A stretch of 64,000 bases of DNA from Vulcanimicrobiota bacterium (GTDB lineage: Bacteria; Vulcanimicrobiota; Vulcanimicrobiia; Vulcanimicrobiales; Vulcanimicrobiaceae): contig DAIDHQ010000040.1 of the NCBI GenBank assembly GCA_027459645.1, forward strand, positions 124,001 to 188,000. Reading direction: 5' to 3'. Position numbers and translations under genes: made by a program. Positions within the stretch are counted from its first letter, which is position 1, and each line of letters starts with the position of its first letter. Under the pieces are notes generated by a model that saw nothing but the letters and a program-made list of their open reading frames with translations, was not told the origin of the DNA and did no database searches. Below are positions 1 to 8,476 of the stretch, piece by piece.

Positions 1-1293
1 TGCCCTGGGAAAGTCCGCGGACACCGCGTCGGCTGCCGCGCCGCCGCCCCACGCCGTAGCGGCGGCATAAATCACGGGATACCACGTCGCTTCATAGAGC
101 GTCTCGCCGTCGTCGTGCCAAACGGTTTGAAAGAGCCCAAGCACGTGCGATGCGATGCCTTCGGTGATAAAGCGGCGCTCGTTCGGCAGCGCGGTCTTCA
201 GATCGGGAAAGATCTCGTTCCAATTGTTCGCGCCAGGCGCGACCATTTGATCGAAGCCGCCCGAAGCGATAAGGTCGATGAACCGCCGGTAGGACGGGCG
301 CGAGTCGTAATGCCAGTTCACGATCACCGCGTTCTTCGGGATCGATTTCATGATCGACGGATCGTTTTCGATGCCGTCGTCCCAAAGCATGACGCGCGAC
401 GGCGCGACGAGCTTGGCCATCGCGCGAACGTGCGCCGCATACACCGCCGAACGGCCCCCGTGCTGCGCGACGTAGGCGGCAGTGGTCCCCTCACCGAGCG
501 TCGCCGTTTCGTCGGATCCGATGTGAAAGAACGGCACGCTACCGACGGCCGCGCGTTCTTGCGAGATGATGCGCGCGAGATATGCCTGCCCGAGCGAGCT
601 CGCCGGCGAGATGAGATACCCGTGCGGAAAATCCGCCGCCGAGGCGTATTGCTCGACGCGCAGGGTGTTGTGCATGTGCGCGAACGTCTGCTGTTCGGGA
701 ATGAACGTGACGTGGAATCGCGCGGCATAGACCTTCAGTTCGTGAAGTTGTGCCGGCGTGATGCCGTCCAGCGGCGCGGGCAGCGGATCGGTCGGGCTCA
801 AAAACACGTGTTCCATGTACGGTGAGTAGCCGTTCATCTTGAACGCGGCGATCGTACGAATGCGTTCCTTGAAGTAGCGCATCGTCGGCAACGGTCCGCG
901 CGACACGTCGTCGGAGAGCACGCGCCAGCGCATGTGCGGCGCATCGGTAATGGTTGCGCATGGGAGTCGCCACGCGCCGTTCGCGCGTTGCGGAAGCTGC
1001 GCGAGCGTCATCGCCGCGTAAAAAACGCCATCGGCGTCGGAGGCCGCGATCGACGTTCCGGAGGCATCAACGCGCAGACGATAGCCCTGCGGCGCAATCG
1101 AGGCGTCTTTCACGATGCGGATCGGCTGCCGGGACGAAACGACGCCCAGGGCGTGCCAGCGCTCTTCGAGTTCCTCGCGGGCGCCGGCGTCGAGTGCGCT
1201 TACGGCGGGAACCGCGGCGGTGCAGAGACCGGGAACGATCGAAGCTGGACGAGGAACGACCGCGATGGCGGCAAGTGCGATGGCCCCGAGCAT
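1..1293 (-). CDS. Glycoside hydrolase family 20 (beta-N-acetylhexosaminidase), 3' end outside window
   Basis: The minus strand reads open from an ATG at 1293 to the window edge (431 codons; the C-terminus is missing). The motif HIGSDET near residues 257-263 carries the adjacent Asp261-Glu262 pair that GH20 enzymes use for substrate-assisted hydrolysis of terminal N-acetylhexosamines. Upstream are the GH20b-like N-terminal alpha/beta region and the start of the barrel (RWRVLSDDVSRG), and downstream WDDGIEND and NWHYDS resemble later barrel strands. The N-terminus is hydrophobic, with an Ala-rich stretch that may be a signal peptide, so an exported chitooligosaccharide or peptidoglycan amino-sugar role is likely. 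It is divergent from the FecR gene, 72 bases away. Family call is firm; substrate is inferred. Confidence 0.85.
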   Translation of the reverse strand, partial: MLGAIALAAIAVVPRPASIVPGLCTAAVPAVSALDAGAREELEERWHALGVVSSRQPIRIVKDASIAPQGYRLRVDASGTSIAASDADGVFYAAMTLAQLPQRANGAWRLPCATITDAPHMRWRVLSDDVSRGPLPTMRYFKERIRTIAAFKMNGYSPYMEHVFLSPTDPLPAPLDGITPAQLHELKVYAARFHVTFIPEQQTFAHMHNTLRVEQYASAADFPHGYLISPASSLGQAYLARIISQERAAVGSVPFFHIGSDETATLGEGTTAAYVAQHGGRSAVYAAHVRAMAKLVAPSRVMLWDDGIENDPSIMKSIPKNAVIVNWHYDSRPSYRRFIDLIASGGFDQMVAPGANNWNEIFPDLKTALPNERRFITEGIASHVLGLFQTVWHDDGETLYEATWYPVIYAAATAWGGGAAADAVSADFPRA

Positions 1294-1365
1294 ATGCCCG
1301 GCGTTAGTCGTGCTTCAAATCACTTCCCGCCAGGTAGCGGACCGGAGCGAACGGAACGAGCAACC

Positions 1366-2187
1366 ATGAAGACGCAGACGGCGATCGCCGCACTTGGCGC
1401 CCTAACGTTGCTGCTTTCCGCCGCGGCGAGCGGCGCGGTCGACAAACAGCTCGAGAACATGCACGGCAGCGTCCGCTATCAAACGGGGAAAGCGATACAC
1501 GCTCTCGCGCCCAACGCCACCACCTCGCTTGCGGACAAGGATTACGCCATCACCGGAAGCGCCTCGCTTGCGGCCGTCGGGCTTCCCGATAGCTCGCGCG
1601 TGCTCGTCGGTTCCGACAGCAAAGTGCAGCTGGCATTTTTCGATCAAGCGGAGGGAACGACCGCGAAGTTCCTGGTGTTCAACGGCAAGGTGCGTTTCAT
1701 CGTCCAGCACCCCGCCGGCGCCAAAGCCGACTATACGTTCAAGACGGCGACCGCGAGCATCGCCGTTCGCGGTACGGAAGGCGACATCGAAACGACCAAG
1801 GACCAAGTGCGCGTCAACGTTTACGAAGTCTGCGACGCAAGCGAGCCCGTCGTGGTGACCACAAAAGACGGGAAGAGCTTCCAATTGATGCCCGGACAGT
1901 CGCTGCTCGCGCAACTCGTTAACGGAGTCGTGCAAACCCAGGTGCAGCAGCTCACGCAGCAGATGATCGATCAATTCTCGCCCGATTTCGGCGTGCCGTC
2001 CAGCTGGGACGCAGCCAAAGGGCAGATCGTTGCCATGGCGCAGTCGCAGGGGCAGTCGGCGCTGGACAGCGCCACGGGCGGCTACGGCAGCCAGATCTCG
2101 AGCGCCCTGGGAGGCCTCTTCGGGAAGAAGAAAGCGACCCCGACGCCTTCACCGACGCCCAAATCGGATAGCTGTACGCATCCATAA
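1366..2187 (+). CDS. Secreted FecR-domain protein
   Basis: A 273-residue protein starting at ATG 1366 (MKTQTAIAALG), where a signal peptide ends around SGAVD. Residues about 60-165 form a FecR domain, with the characteristic core TASIAVRGTEGDIE and following VYEV. The C-terminus is Gln/Ser-rich and ends in a KKKATPTPSPTPK tail. FecR domains were first described in iron-dicitrate signalling, but secreted stand-alone versions like this one are common and of unknown function. A longer upstream reading frame exists, but it lacks a signal peptide in a sensible place. The degenerate cyclase follows 51 bases downstream on the same strand, so the two may be co-transcribed. Confidence 0.8.
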   Translation: MKTQTAIAALGALTLLLSAAASGAVDKQLENMHGSVRYQTGKAIHALAPNATTSLADKDYAITGSASLAAVGLPDSSRVLVGSDSKVQLAFFDQAEGTTAKFLVFNGKVRFIVQHPAGAKADYTFKTATASIAVRGTEGDIETTKDQVRVNVYEVCDASEPVVVTTKDGKSFQLMPGQSLLAQLVNGVVQTQVQQLTQQMIDQFSPDFGVPSSWDAAKGQIVAMAQSQGQSALDSATGGYGSQISSALGGLFGKKKATPTPSPTPKSDSCTHP

Positions 2188-2238
2188 CCTAGCCGGACGG
2201 GTAAGCCGGCTGCTCCTGCGCGAAGATAGCCGGACGCC

Positions 2239-3315
2239 ATGGCTGCGCTCCTGATCGTCGTGGTCGCCGTTGCGACCGGGGCCGCGATCTACGCTTACGT
2301 CTACTTCAAGCGGTACGCGCTCGCGCGTCAGGAACACCGCCGGGTTATTGCGCTGTTCAGCCGGTACATGCCCCAGCCGGTTCTGGACGATCTTCTGGCC
2401 CGCAAGGATCCGCGGCTTTTCGAAGCGCGCGAGTATTACGCTACGATCCTTTGCGTGCGCATTCGCAACTTTGCGCTCTTCGCCGAGTCCCTTGCGCCCG
2501 AAGAGACGCTGCGCTATCTCAACGAGTTCTATACGATCGTCGGACAAGCCGTGCAGCGCCATCGCGGCTTCATCGAAAGCCTGCGCGGCGACACGGTCAA
2601 TGCGGTGTTCGGCGTCCTGGTCGAAGAGAAGTTTCAAGAAGAACGTGCGCTGCGCGCTGCGCTGGATATCATGCGGGTCGTGGGAGCTATGCGCGCGCGC
2701 TGGAAAGACCAAGGCCGCAAACCGCTCTCGGTCGGCATGGGGGTGAACTCCGGCAAGATCGTCGCGGGCGACACCGGCTACAAGGACCGGCGTGAATTTG
2801 CGATCATCGGCAATCCCGCGCAGGTCGCGGCTCGGTTGGAAGCGGCCTCTGAGGAGCTCAATGCCGCGATCATCGCATCGGAGAGCACGTACGAGGTCGT
2901 ACGCGAACTCTTCGTCGGCATTCCGACCTCGTCGATTCCGCTCAAGGGATTGCGCCGGTTGCAAAACGCCTACATCATTCGCGGCCTCACGCGCCGCGCG
3001 AGCGAAGACGACTTGCTGACGCTGCCATCGCAGCGCAGCTTTCAAAAAACCATCGTCCGCACGTACGAAACGCCCGAACCGCAAGCGGAACAGGCGACCG
3101 AGTACCTAGCGCCGGAAGCGCCGGCGGAAGCGCCTGCGCGCGTCGAAATCACGGCCGCGCAAGTTCCGGCGATCGACGAACGCGTGCGGGATTTCGGAAC
3201 CGGCTTCACGCATTTCTCGCGTCTCGACGACGACACGCCCGCACTTCCAGACACGCCGCCGATTGCAGGAACCTATGAAGACGATCAAGGCCCCCCCATA
3301 CAACTTCCGCCGTAA
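2239..3315 (+). CDS. Membrane-anchored class III nucleotidyl cyclase homologue, probably catalytically degenerate
   Basis: A 358-residue protein with one N-terminal transmembrane helix (residues 1-23) and a class III adenylate/guanylate cyclase homology domain (about 65-250). Landmarks such as RGDTVNAVFG (116-125), GVNSGKIVAG (168-177) and NPAQVAARLE (192-201) are clear. The second metal Asp (D118) and the transition-state Arg (R199) remain. The first metal Asp is Arg74 (LCVRIRNF), the purine-contacting Asp is Asn192, the usual Lys is Ser114 and the conserved Asn is Gln195. It is therefore probably a nucleotide-binding or scaffolding pseudo-cyclase. The last 100 residues are acidic and low complexity. 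Its end overlaps the start of the cupredoxin gene. Confidence 0.8.
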   Translation: MAALLIVVVAVATGAAIYAYVYFKRYALARQEHRRVIALFSRYMPQPVLDDLLARKDPRLFEAREYYATILCVRIRNFALFAESLAPEETLRYLNEFYTIVGQAVQRHRGFIESLRGDTVNAVFGVLVEEKFQEERALRAALDIMRVVGAMRARWKDQGRKPLSVGMGVNSGKIVAGDTGYKDRREFAIIGNPAQVAARLEAASEELNAAIIASESTYEVVRELFVGIPTSSIPLKGLRRLQNAYIIRGLTRRASEDDLLTLPSQRSFQKTIVRTYETPEPQAEQATEYLAPEAPAEAPARVEITAAQVPAIDERVRDFGTGFTHFSRLDDDTPALPDTPPIAGTYEDDQGPPIQLPP

Positions 3316-3850
3316 CGCGCTCGTCGCACTCGCGCTCGCATGCGCGCTGACGCCGGCCACGGCGCGTGCTGCAACGATCCACGGAGAAACGACCGCATCG
3401 GTGGTGTGGGTCGACGCACCGTCGGCTGCGCCCGCACCCGGCGAAGCGTCGATGACGAATCACTTTCGTTCGTTCATTCCGCCGTTCATCGTAATTCCGG
3501 CCGGATCGTCGATACGTTTTCCGAATCAAGATCCGTTCTATCACAGCATCTACTCGACGTCGAAGGCCGACCCGTTCGATATCGGCTATTACGGCCCAGG
3601 CCCCGGAAAGCTTGTCACGTTTCAAAATCCCGGCATCGTCGAGGTGCACTGCCACATCCACGCGTTCATGCATGCGACGATCATCGTGGCCGACGGGCCC
3701 TACGCCGTCGCGAGCGGCGGCAGCTACTCGATCGCAAACGTTCCCGCCGGGAAGCTGGAATTGCATTCATGGGACGCTAAACGCGGCGAGCGTACCCGTA
3801 CCATCGACGTGCCGGCGAACGGTTCCGACGTTACGCTGGATCTGCACTAG
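3275..3850 (+). CDS. Secreted cupredoxin-like (plastocyanin/MauL-type) protein
   Basis: A 191-residue protein with a signal peptide ending near TARAATIHG. ATG 3275 is preferred over a TTG 12 bases upstream because GCAGGA sits 4 bases before it. The cupredoxin fold is indicated by FPNQDPFYHS (first copper His) and VEVHCHIHAFMHA (Cys, His and Met ligands), followed by a carboxypeptidase-regulatory-like beta domain (GGSYSIANVPAGKLELHSWD). Such proteins bind a type 1 copper and carry electrons in the periplasm or at the cell surface. The gene overlaps the upstream cyclase by 41 bases and converges with the HD-GYP gene, sharing 20 bases. The redox partner is unknown. Confidence 0.78.
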   Translation: MKTIKAPPYNFRRNALVALALACALTPATARAATIHGETTASVVWVDAPSAAPAPGEASMTNHFRSFIPPFIVIPAGSSIRFPNQDPFYHSIYSTSKADPFDIGYYGPGPGKLVTFQNPGIVEVHCHIHAFMHATIIVADGPYAVASGGSYSIANVPAGKLELHSWDAKRGERTRTIDVPANGSDVTLDLH

Positions 3851-5081
3851 CTAGGCGCAGGCCCAAGCGCGGACCGAACTCGGTGACGACGACATCGGGT
3901 TTCGTCAGCACGCCGCCGTCGATCAGCTCGGCCGCGGCGGCGATGCATGTTGCATCCCATTGGACGCCCGCGCCCTCGCACAAGCGCGAACGCGCTTCTT
4001 CGATCGACAGCCCCTTCCGGTAGGGGCGATCCGTCGTCATGGCATCAAACGTATCGGCCACGGCGATAATGCGCGCGAGCAGTGGAATCGTTTCGCCGGA
4101 AAGACCCGCGGGATAGCCGCGGCCGTCCCATCGCTCGTGATGGTGCAGCACGCACGGAACGATGTGCGCCATCGCTTCGACCGGCCCGAGAATCTCTTTG
4201 GCGATGGTTGGATGTTGGCTGATGATCGCGCGCTCTTCCGGATCGAGCGGCCCGTTCTTCAGCAGCACCGCGTCGGGAATGCCGATCTTTCCGAGATCGT
4301 GCAACAGCGCGCTCCAACGCACGCGGTCTATTTCTTTTTTCGTCAAGTTCATGTGCCGCGCGATAAGGACCGAATACTCCGACACGCGCCGCGAGTGGCC
4401 GGCGGTGTAGGGATCGCGCTGATCGACGATGGCCGCCAAGCCTTCCATCGTCTGCAAGAACGTCGTTTCGGCTTGGCGTCGCCGCAAGTTCAGTTCTCGC
4501 TGCGCGGCGATCGCCAACGTCAGCAACGAAAGAAAGATCAGCGCACATGCGGCAACCGTGGCGGTGACGACGAACCGCGTTTCGCTTCCGGTTTGCGTGT
4601 CGAGTTGGCTCTCCGATACTTCGATCGCGGCGACGGCGAGATACCCGTTGCTCGTCGGCGATGCAAGCGGCACAAATACGGGAACGATCGACTCACCACT
4701 CGCCGTCTCTTGCGATCCCTGAACGATGTTCTGCTCGGCGATCGCGCGTTTCACCATCGCGGTTTCATCGGGCGCGAGGATCGGATCGAGCGGCGTGCCG
4801 TCGGGACGATAGAGGCGCACGCCGCGCACGAGCGACTGAAAATTCTCGACGTTGCGCACGGCCGAATCGACGCCGCGGCGGTCCGCTTCCGTGAACTGCC
4901 CCGAAAGCGCGTACTTATCGAGCGCGGGTTGCAGCGTCGCGCTTGCCTGGCCGACCGCGTTGAGAATCAAGTCACTGCGCAGCGCTTCAAGGTGCGTGCG
5001 CGCAAAGAGATACGAAAGCGCCGCCGACATTCCGATGACGGCGACGAGCAGCAAACCGGCAAAGCGCACGAGGAAACCCAT
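3831..5081 (-). CDS. HD-GYP domain protein (cyclic-di-GMP phosphodiesterase type), membrane sensor
   Basis: A 416-residue protein with two transmembrane helices (about residues 4-26 and 173-195) flanking a 145-residue extracytoplasmic sensor region, then a cytoplasmic HD-GYP domain. The HD pair lies in LLHDLGKIGIPD, followed by the HHHERWDGRGYP signature and VADTFDAMTTDRPYR, so all the family's metal-binding and GYP residues are present. The expected activity is hydrolysis of cyclic di-GMP to pGpG or GMP, controlled by an envelope signal. It is transcribed away from cobB, which lies upstream with a 9-base gap on the same strand, so the pair could be an operon. Confidence 0.88.
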   Translation of the reverse strand: MGFLVRFAGLLLVAVIGMSAALSYLFARTHLEALRSDLILNAVGQASATLQPALDKYALSGQFTEADRRGVDSAVRNVENFQSLVRGVRLYRPDGTPLDPILAPDETAMVKRAIAEQNIVQGSQETASGESIVPVFVPLASPTSNGYLAVAAIEVSESQLDTQTGSETRFVVTATVAACALIFLSLLTLAIAAQRELNLRRRQAETTFLQTMEGLAAIVDQRDPYTAGHSRRVSEYSVLIARHMNLTKKEIDRVRWSALLHDLGKIGIPDAVLLKNGPLDPEERAIISQHPTIAKEILGPVEAMAHIVPCVLHHHERWDGRGYPAGLSGETIPLLARIIAVADTFDAMTTDRPYRKGLSIEEARSRLCEGAGVQWDATCIAAAAELIDGGVLTKPDVVVTEFGPRLGLRLASADPA

Positions 5082-5090
5082 ATTCTCCCT

Positions 5091-5801
5091 TTATCGGAGC
5101 AATCGCGGCAGCGCGTCAGCGGCCGTGCTGCGAATCACGCAATTCACGCGGTCGCTGATCGCGGTCTCTTCCGGATTGATCTCGGCCACGTATGCCTCCC
5201 GCGAGGCATAGCGCGTGGCAAGGGCGGCCGCAGGATAGACGACGGCGCTCGTTCCGACCACCAGTATGACTTCCGCGCGGGCCGCCGCCTCGGCCGCCTC
5301 GCGCCAGGCCGCTTCCGGCAGCGGCTCGCCGAACCAGACGATGTCGGGACGCAGCATCCCGCCGCAGCCGTGCTCGATTTCCTGCAGGGGTAAGCCGGTT
5401 GCGTCGAGCGGCCGGCGTGCCCCGCATGCGTCGCAGCGCGCGGTACGCAGGCTGCCGTGAAGCTCCAGCAGGCGGCGGCTGCCGGCGCGCATGTGGAGCG
5501 AATCGACGTTCTGCGTCGCAAGCGTGAAATCGCTCGTGCGGCGTTCGAGTTCCGCGAGCGCGTAGTGCCCGGCGTTCGGGGCCGCCCGCCGGTGCGCGCC
5601 GTTGCGCTCGTTGTACCAGGTCCACACCAACTGCGGATTGCGCGCAAAGCCTTCGGGGGAAGCGAGTTCCTCCACGCGATGCGTTCGCCACATCCCGCCG
5701 ACGCCGCGAAACGTCGGCAAGCCGCTCTCCGCCGAAATGCCCGAGCCGGTCAGCACGAAAACCGAGCGAGCGCGTTCGAGGCGTTCGATCAATTCCTCCA
5801 T
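5091..5801 (-). CDS. cobB: NAD-dependent protein deacylase, sirtuin family
   Basis: A 236-residue sirtuin. Start at ATG 5801, preceded by AAGGA six bases upstream; a longer reading frame exists but lacks such a site. NAD-binding motifs GSGISAESGLPTFRG and TQNVDSLHMRAG and the catalytic His motif ELHGSL are intact. The small zinc module has CDAC but then only HGC before GGMLRP, where relatives usually have a second pair of Cys, so His may replace one ligand. It removes acyl groups from protein lysines using NAD, releasing nicotinamide and O-acyl-ADP-ribose. Neighbouring sigma gene is divergent, with 72 bases between them. Confidence 0.88.
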   Translation of the reverse strand: MEELIERLERARSVFVLTGSGISAESGLPTFRGVGGMWRTHRVEELASPEGFARNPQLVWTWYNERNGAHRRAAPNAGHYALAELERRTSDFTLATQNVDSLHMRAGSRRLLELHGSLRTARCDACGARRPLDATGLPLQEIEHGCGGMLRPDIVWFGEPLPEAAWREAAEAAARAEVILVVGTSAVVYPAAALATRYASREAYVAEINPEETAISDRVNCVIRSTAADALPRLLR

Positions 5802-5873
5802 GAAGAATCCTTCGCGCTCGCGTTCGATCAATCTGCCGGGGGGTCCGGTACGTTGAGCGAGAAGGGGAGGTTC

Positions 5874-6410
5874 GTGGATCTCGATGCCGAGCATTTAATG
5901 ATGCGGGTGCGCGCACGCGACGCAAACGCATTGGAGACGCTCTACGACGCACATCATCGGCTGGTGTACGGCGTTGCGATGCGCATGCTCGGCGAGGTTT
6001 CCGCCGCTGAAGACGTGACTCAAGGCGTATTTCTCAAGGTGTGGTCGTCGCCCGAACTCTTTCGGGGCGGGAACTTTCCTGCATGGATCGTGCGCATGAC
6101 GCGCAATCGCTGCCTGGACGCCCTGCGCTCGCGCAACGCCCACCCGCAAACGGAACTTCCGGAGACGCTTCCGGAAGACACCGCGATCGAGGACGTCGCG
6201 TTTGCAAATCTGGATGCGCGCGCCGTTCGCAGCGCCTTGCAGGCTCTTCCGGCAGAGCAACGGGAGCCCATAGAACTGGGATTCTTCGGCGGCATAACGC
6301 ACGAAGAGATCGCGCGAAAGAGCAACGTTCCGCTCGGCACGATCAAGACGCGCATTCGCATGGGATTGAAAAAGCTTCGCACCGCCTTGGAAGGAGCCGT
6401 CTCGGCATGA
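5874..6410 (+). CDS. ECF-family RNA polymerase sigma factor
   Basis: About 178 residues with sigma region 2 (LYDAHHRLVYGVAMRML, then AEDVTQGVFLKVW and WIVRMTRNRCLDALR) and region 4 (LPAEQREPIELGFFGGITHEEIA, then VPLGTIKTRIRMGLKKLR). It would direct transcription of a stress or envelope regulon. The start is uncertain: GTG 5874 gives MDLDAEHLMMRVRARD and has GGGGAGG just 3 bases upstream; TTG 5853 and ATG 5898 are alternatives. The anti-sigma gene overlaps its stop by four bases (ATGA), the normal arrangement for an ECF and its inhibitor. Confidence 0.9.
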   Translation: MDLDAEHLMMRVRARDANALETLYDAHHRLVYGVAMRMLGEVSAAEDVTQGVFLKVWSSPELFRGGNFPAWIVRMTRNRCLDALRSRNAHPQTELPETLPEDTAIEDVAFANLDARAVRSALQALPAEQREPIELGFFGGITHEEIARKSNVPLGTIKTRIRMGLKKLRTALEGAVSA

Positions 6411-7162
6411 CGGATACCCACGACGAGCTGCTCGACGACGTCGCCCTCTATGCGCTCGGCACGCTTGCCGCAGCAGACGCGCAACGCGTTCGCGATCATC
6501 TGCAAACCTGCGACACCTGTCGCGCGGAATACGAGGCCCTCGTCCCCGTCGTAGCTGCCTTAGGCACGTCGCAGGAAGCCTCTGCGGATGCCTCGTCCGG
6601 TTCGGTCGTGGCTTCACCGTTGATCAAAGCGCGCATCATGCGCGAGGTGCGCAAGAAGAAGCACGTCAGCAGCAACGGCCATCGCCGGCACCTGGTGTGG
6701 CCCGCATATGCGGTCGCAGCGGCATGTTTCGCTCTTGCGACTGCTTCCGTGCTCTATAACATTGCGCTCAACGATCGGCTGCATCAGGCGGAGATTCGGC
6801 TCGCGCACCAGTCGGTCGTGAACGAACGCGACGACTCGATGCTCTCGGACCTTGCGAACGTAAAGGCGCAGCGCGTGAGCGTCCCGGGTGGCGAAGTCGT
6901 CCGTTCGAACGGGCATCTGTATCTTGCAATGCACGACATGCCCGCCGCCCCCGACGGAAAGGTCTATCAAGCCTGGACGCTGCCCAAGGGTGCAAAGAAA
7001 ATGGTTCCCTCGGCGACGTTCGTTCCCGATAACCGCGGCGTCGCGCTCGTGCCGGTATCGAACGATGCGGTCAATACCGTTGCGGTAGCGGTGAGCATCG
7101 AGCCGCCCGGCGGAAGCAAACAGCCGACCAGCGCGCCCGTTTTTGTCGCGCACCTGGAGTAA
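6407..7162 (+). CDS. RskA-type anti-sigma factor with zinc-binding anti-sigma domain
   Basis: A 251-residue protein. The N-terminal ZAS domain has the HLQTCDTC zinc motif (HxxxCxxC) that clamps an ECF sigma factor; one transmembrane helix follows at about residues 98-118 (AYAVAAACFALATASVLY), and the extracytoplasmic part is an RskA-like domain (MHDMPAAPDGKVYQAWTLPKG). It would hold the upstream sigma factor at the membrane until proteolysis or a conformational signal releases it. Start ATG 6407 overlaps the sigma stop; its own stop overlaps the next start as TAATG, so the three genes are translationally coupled. Confidence 0.9.
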   Translation: MTDTHDELLDDVALYALGTLAAADAQRVRDHLQTCDTCRAEYEALVPVVAALGTSQEASADASSGSVVASPLIKARIMREVRKKKHVSSNGHRRHLVWPAYAVAAACFALATASVLYNIALNDRLHQAEIRLAHQSVVNERDDSMLSDLANVKAQRVSVPGGEVVRSNGHLYLAMHDMPAAPDGKVYQAWTLPKGAKKMVPSATFVPDNRGVALVPVSNDAVNTVAVAVSIEPPGGSKQPTSAPVFVAHLE

Positions 7163-7986
7163 TGATTCGCACGGAACCGCTTGCCGGCGGCCGCGAAGCC
7201 GTCGCGCTTGAATTTCTCGCGCGTGCGCCGTACGACAACGTCTTCCTGACCTACTTGGTGCTCTTCGATCGCGCCCCCACGACGCGTAAGGCGATCGTCG
7301 TCGCATCGGACGACCACGGGTCCGTCACCGGCGTAGCCTATTTCTCGCGGCAGGTCGTGCTTGCGGCCCATGACGACGCAACGATCGAAGCATTTGCGGC
7401 GATCGGACGGACGCGCGGTGACGAAAAGATGATCGTCGGGCCGAAGGAGCCGGTTGCAAAATATTGGGAACTCGTCGCCCGAGGACACGTTCCCCCGCGA
7501 GCCGTGCGCGAACGTCAATTCGTGATGAAACTGGATCGCTCGTCGCTTCGGCCGCATCCGGGAGACGTGATTGCCCGGCGCGCGCGTTTGGACGAATGGA
7601 CCGCAGTCGCCGATAATTCCGCGATGATGATCGCTCAGGAGCTCGATTACGACCCTCTGCGCACGTCGCCGGAGTTTACCTCCAACGTTCGTACGATGAT
7701 CGAGCGCGGGATGTGGTGGGTCGGTGAATCGCTCGGCCGCCTATGCTTCTTCTGCAACATCGGACCTTGGAGCGCGCAAACGGCGCAACTGCAAGGCATC
7801 TGGACGCCTCTGGAGTTGCGCGGCAAAGGACTCGCGACGGCCGCTCTCGCCGCCGTCTGCGAACGGCTGCTGCCGATGACGCCGACGCTCTCGCTCTACG
7901 TCAACGATTTCAACGAGCGCGCGATCGCGCTCTACGAACGCGTCGGCTTTTCGACCGTTTCCGAGTTTCGAACGCTGCTGTTTTAG
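7162..7986 (+). CDS. GNAT-fold N-acetyltransferase (DUF4081-like N-terminal domain)
   Basis: A 274-residue protein. Its C-terminal half is a GNAT acetyltransferase domain: the acetyl-CoA pyrophosphate loop is represented by LRGKGLATAALAAVCE, followed by YVNDFNERAIALYERVGF. The N-terminal half (GGREAVALEFLARAPYDNVFLTY) resembles the DUF4081 region that often accompanies such enzymes. The acceptor substrate is unknown. Start ATG 7162 lies in a TAATG overlap with the anti-sigma gene, so it is probably expressed with the ECF system and may belong to its response. It ends convergently with a small membrane protein gene, sharing 4 bases. Confidence 0.82.
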   Translation: MIRTEPLAGGREAVALEFLARAPYDNVFLTYLVLFDRAPTTRKAIVVASDDHGSVTGVAYFSRQVVLAAHDDATIEAFAAIGRTRGDEKMIVGPKEPVAKYWELVARGHVPPRAVRERQFVMKLDRSSLRPHPGDVIARRARLDEWTAVADNSAMMIAQELDYDPLRTSPEFTSNVRTMIERGMWWVGESLGRLCFFCNIGPWSAQTAQLQGIWTPLELRGKGLATAALAAVCERLLPMTPTLSLYVNDFNERAIALYERVGFSTVSEFRTLLF

Positions 7987-8177
7987 CTTTCGTCCGGCCC
8001 GCGATGGTGAAGGTGGTCGCCGACGCTGTGAACTTCAGCCTCGACGGCCTGTTCGCCACGGGTAAGCATGGCGACGATCCAGCGAATCGTCGCGACGACC
8101 CCGATGACCGCAAAGACGAAGACGATGAAGAACAGCCACGCCGCGGTTTCGGCCACGTGTACGAGTGTGTGTTCCAT
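7983..8177 (-). CDS. Small single-pass membrane protein, unknown function
   Basis: A 64-residue protein with one long hydrophobic helix (about residues 12-40, AAWLFFIVFVFAVIGVVATIR) and a His/Glu-rich hydrophilic tail. I do not recognise a family. It fills the space between the GNAT gene and the DUF5985-like pair and lies in the same direction as the pair, 41 bases after it, so it could be a last gene of that cluster. Coding status rests on composition and tight packing only. Confidence 0.5.
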   Translation of the reverse strand: MEHTLVHVAETAAWLFFIVFVFAVIGVVATIRWIVAMLTRGEQAVEAEVHSVGDHLHHRGPDES

Positions 8178-8218
8178 GCCGACCGCTTAGCGGCCGGAAG
8201 GTTACTTCCCTGGGTGCG

Positions 8219-8476
8219 CTACTGGCGAACGAGGTTCTTGCGCACGATCGCGTAGAGGATGCACAAGAAGGCCGCGAGGCGCAGCAAGTAGACCGCGGGC
8301 GTGCTTTCTTCCGGCGTGTTCATCCAGCTGAGCACGAAACGCTCGAGCGCCAAGATCAGAAATGCCAGTCCGAAGAATACGAACAGACCGTCCCTCGTGC
8401 GTCTGAACATCTGGAGGAAGAAAAACGCCGCGACCAGACACCCGGCCGCGATAACGCCGTTGAGAAAAAGATACAT
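8219..8476 (-). CDS. Small membrane protein, DUF5985-like
   Basis: An 85-residue protein with three predicted hydrophobic helices (GVIAAGCLVAAFFFLQMF, LFVFFGLAFLILALERF, AVYLLRLAAFLCILYAIV). It resembles the DUF5985 family of small membrane proteins of unknown role. Its ATG overlaps the stop of the upstream gene as TGATG, so the pair is translationally coupled. The two proteins are similar in size and layout and may work as a heteromer; that is inference. Confidence 0.65.
   Translation of the reverse strand: MYLFLNGVIAAGCLVAAFFFLQMFRRTRDGLFVFFGLAFLILALERFVLSWMNTPEESTPAVYLLRLAAFLCILYAIVRKNLVRQ

Noticed and set aside
3960-5393. 477-codon open frame on the plus strand
   Set aside because: It is antisense to the HD-GYP and cobB genes, both with intact catalytic motifs; its product is Arg/His-rich with no domain, as expected for a shadow frame in high-GC DNA.
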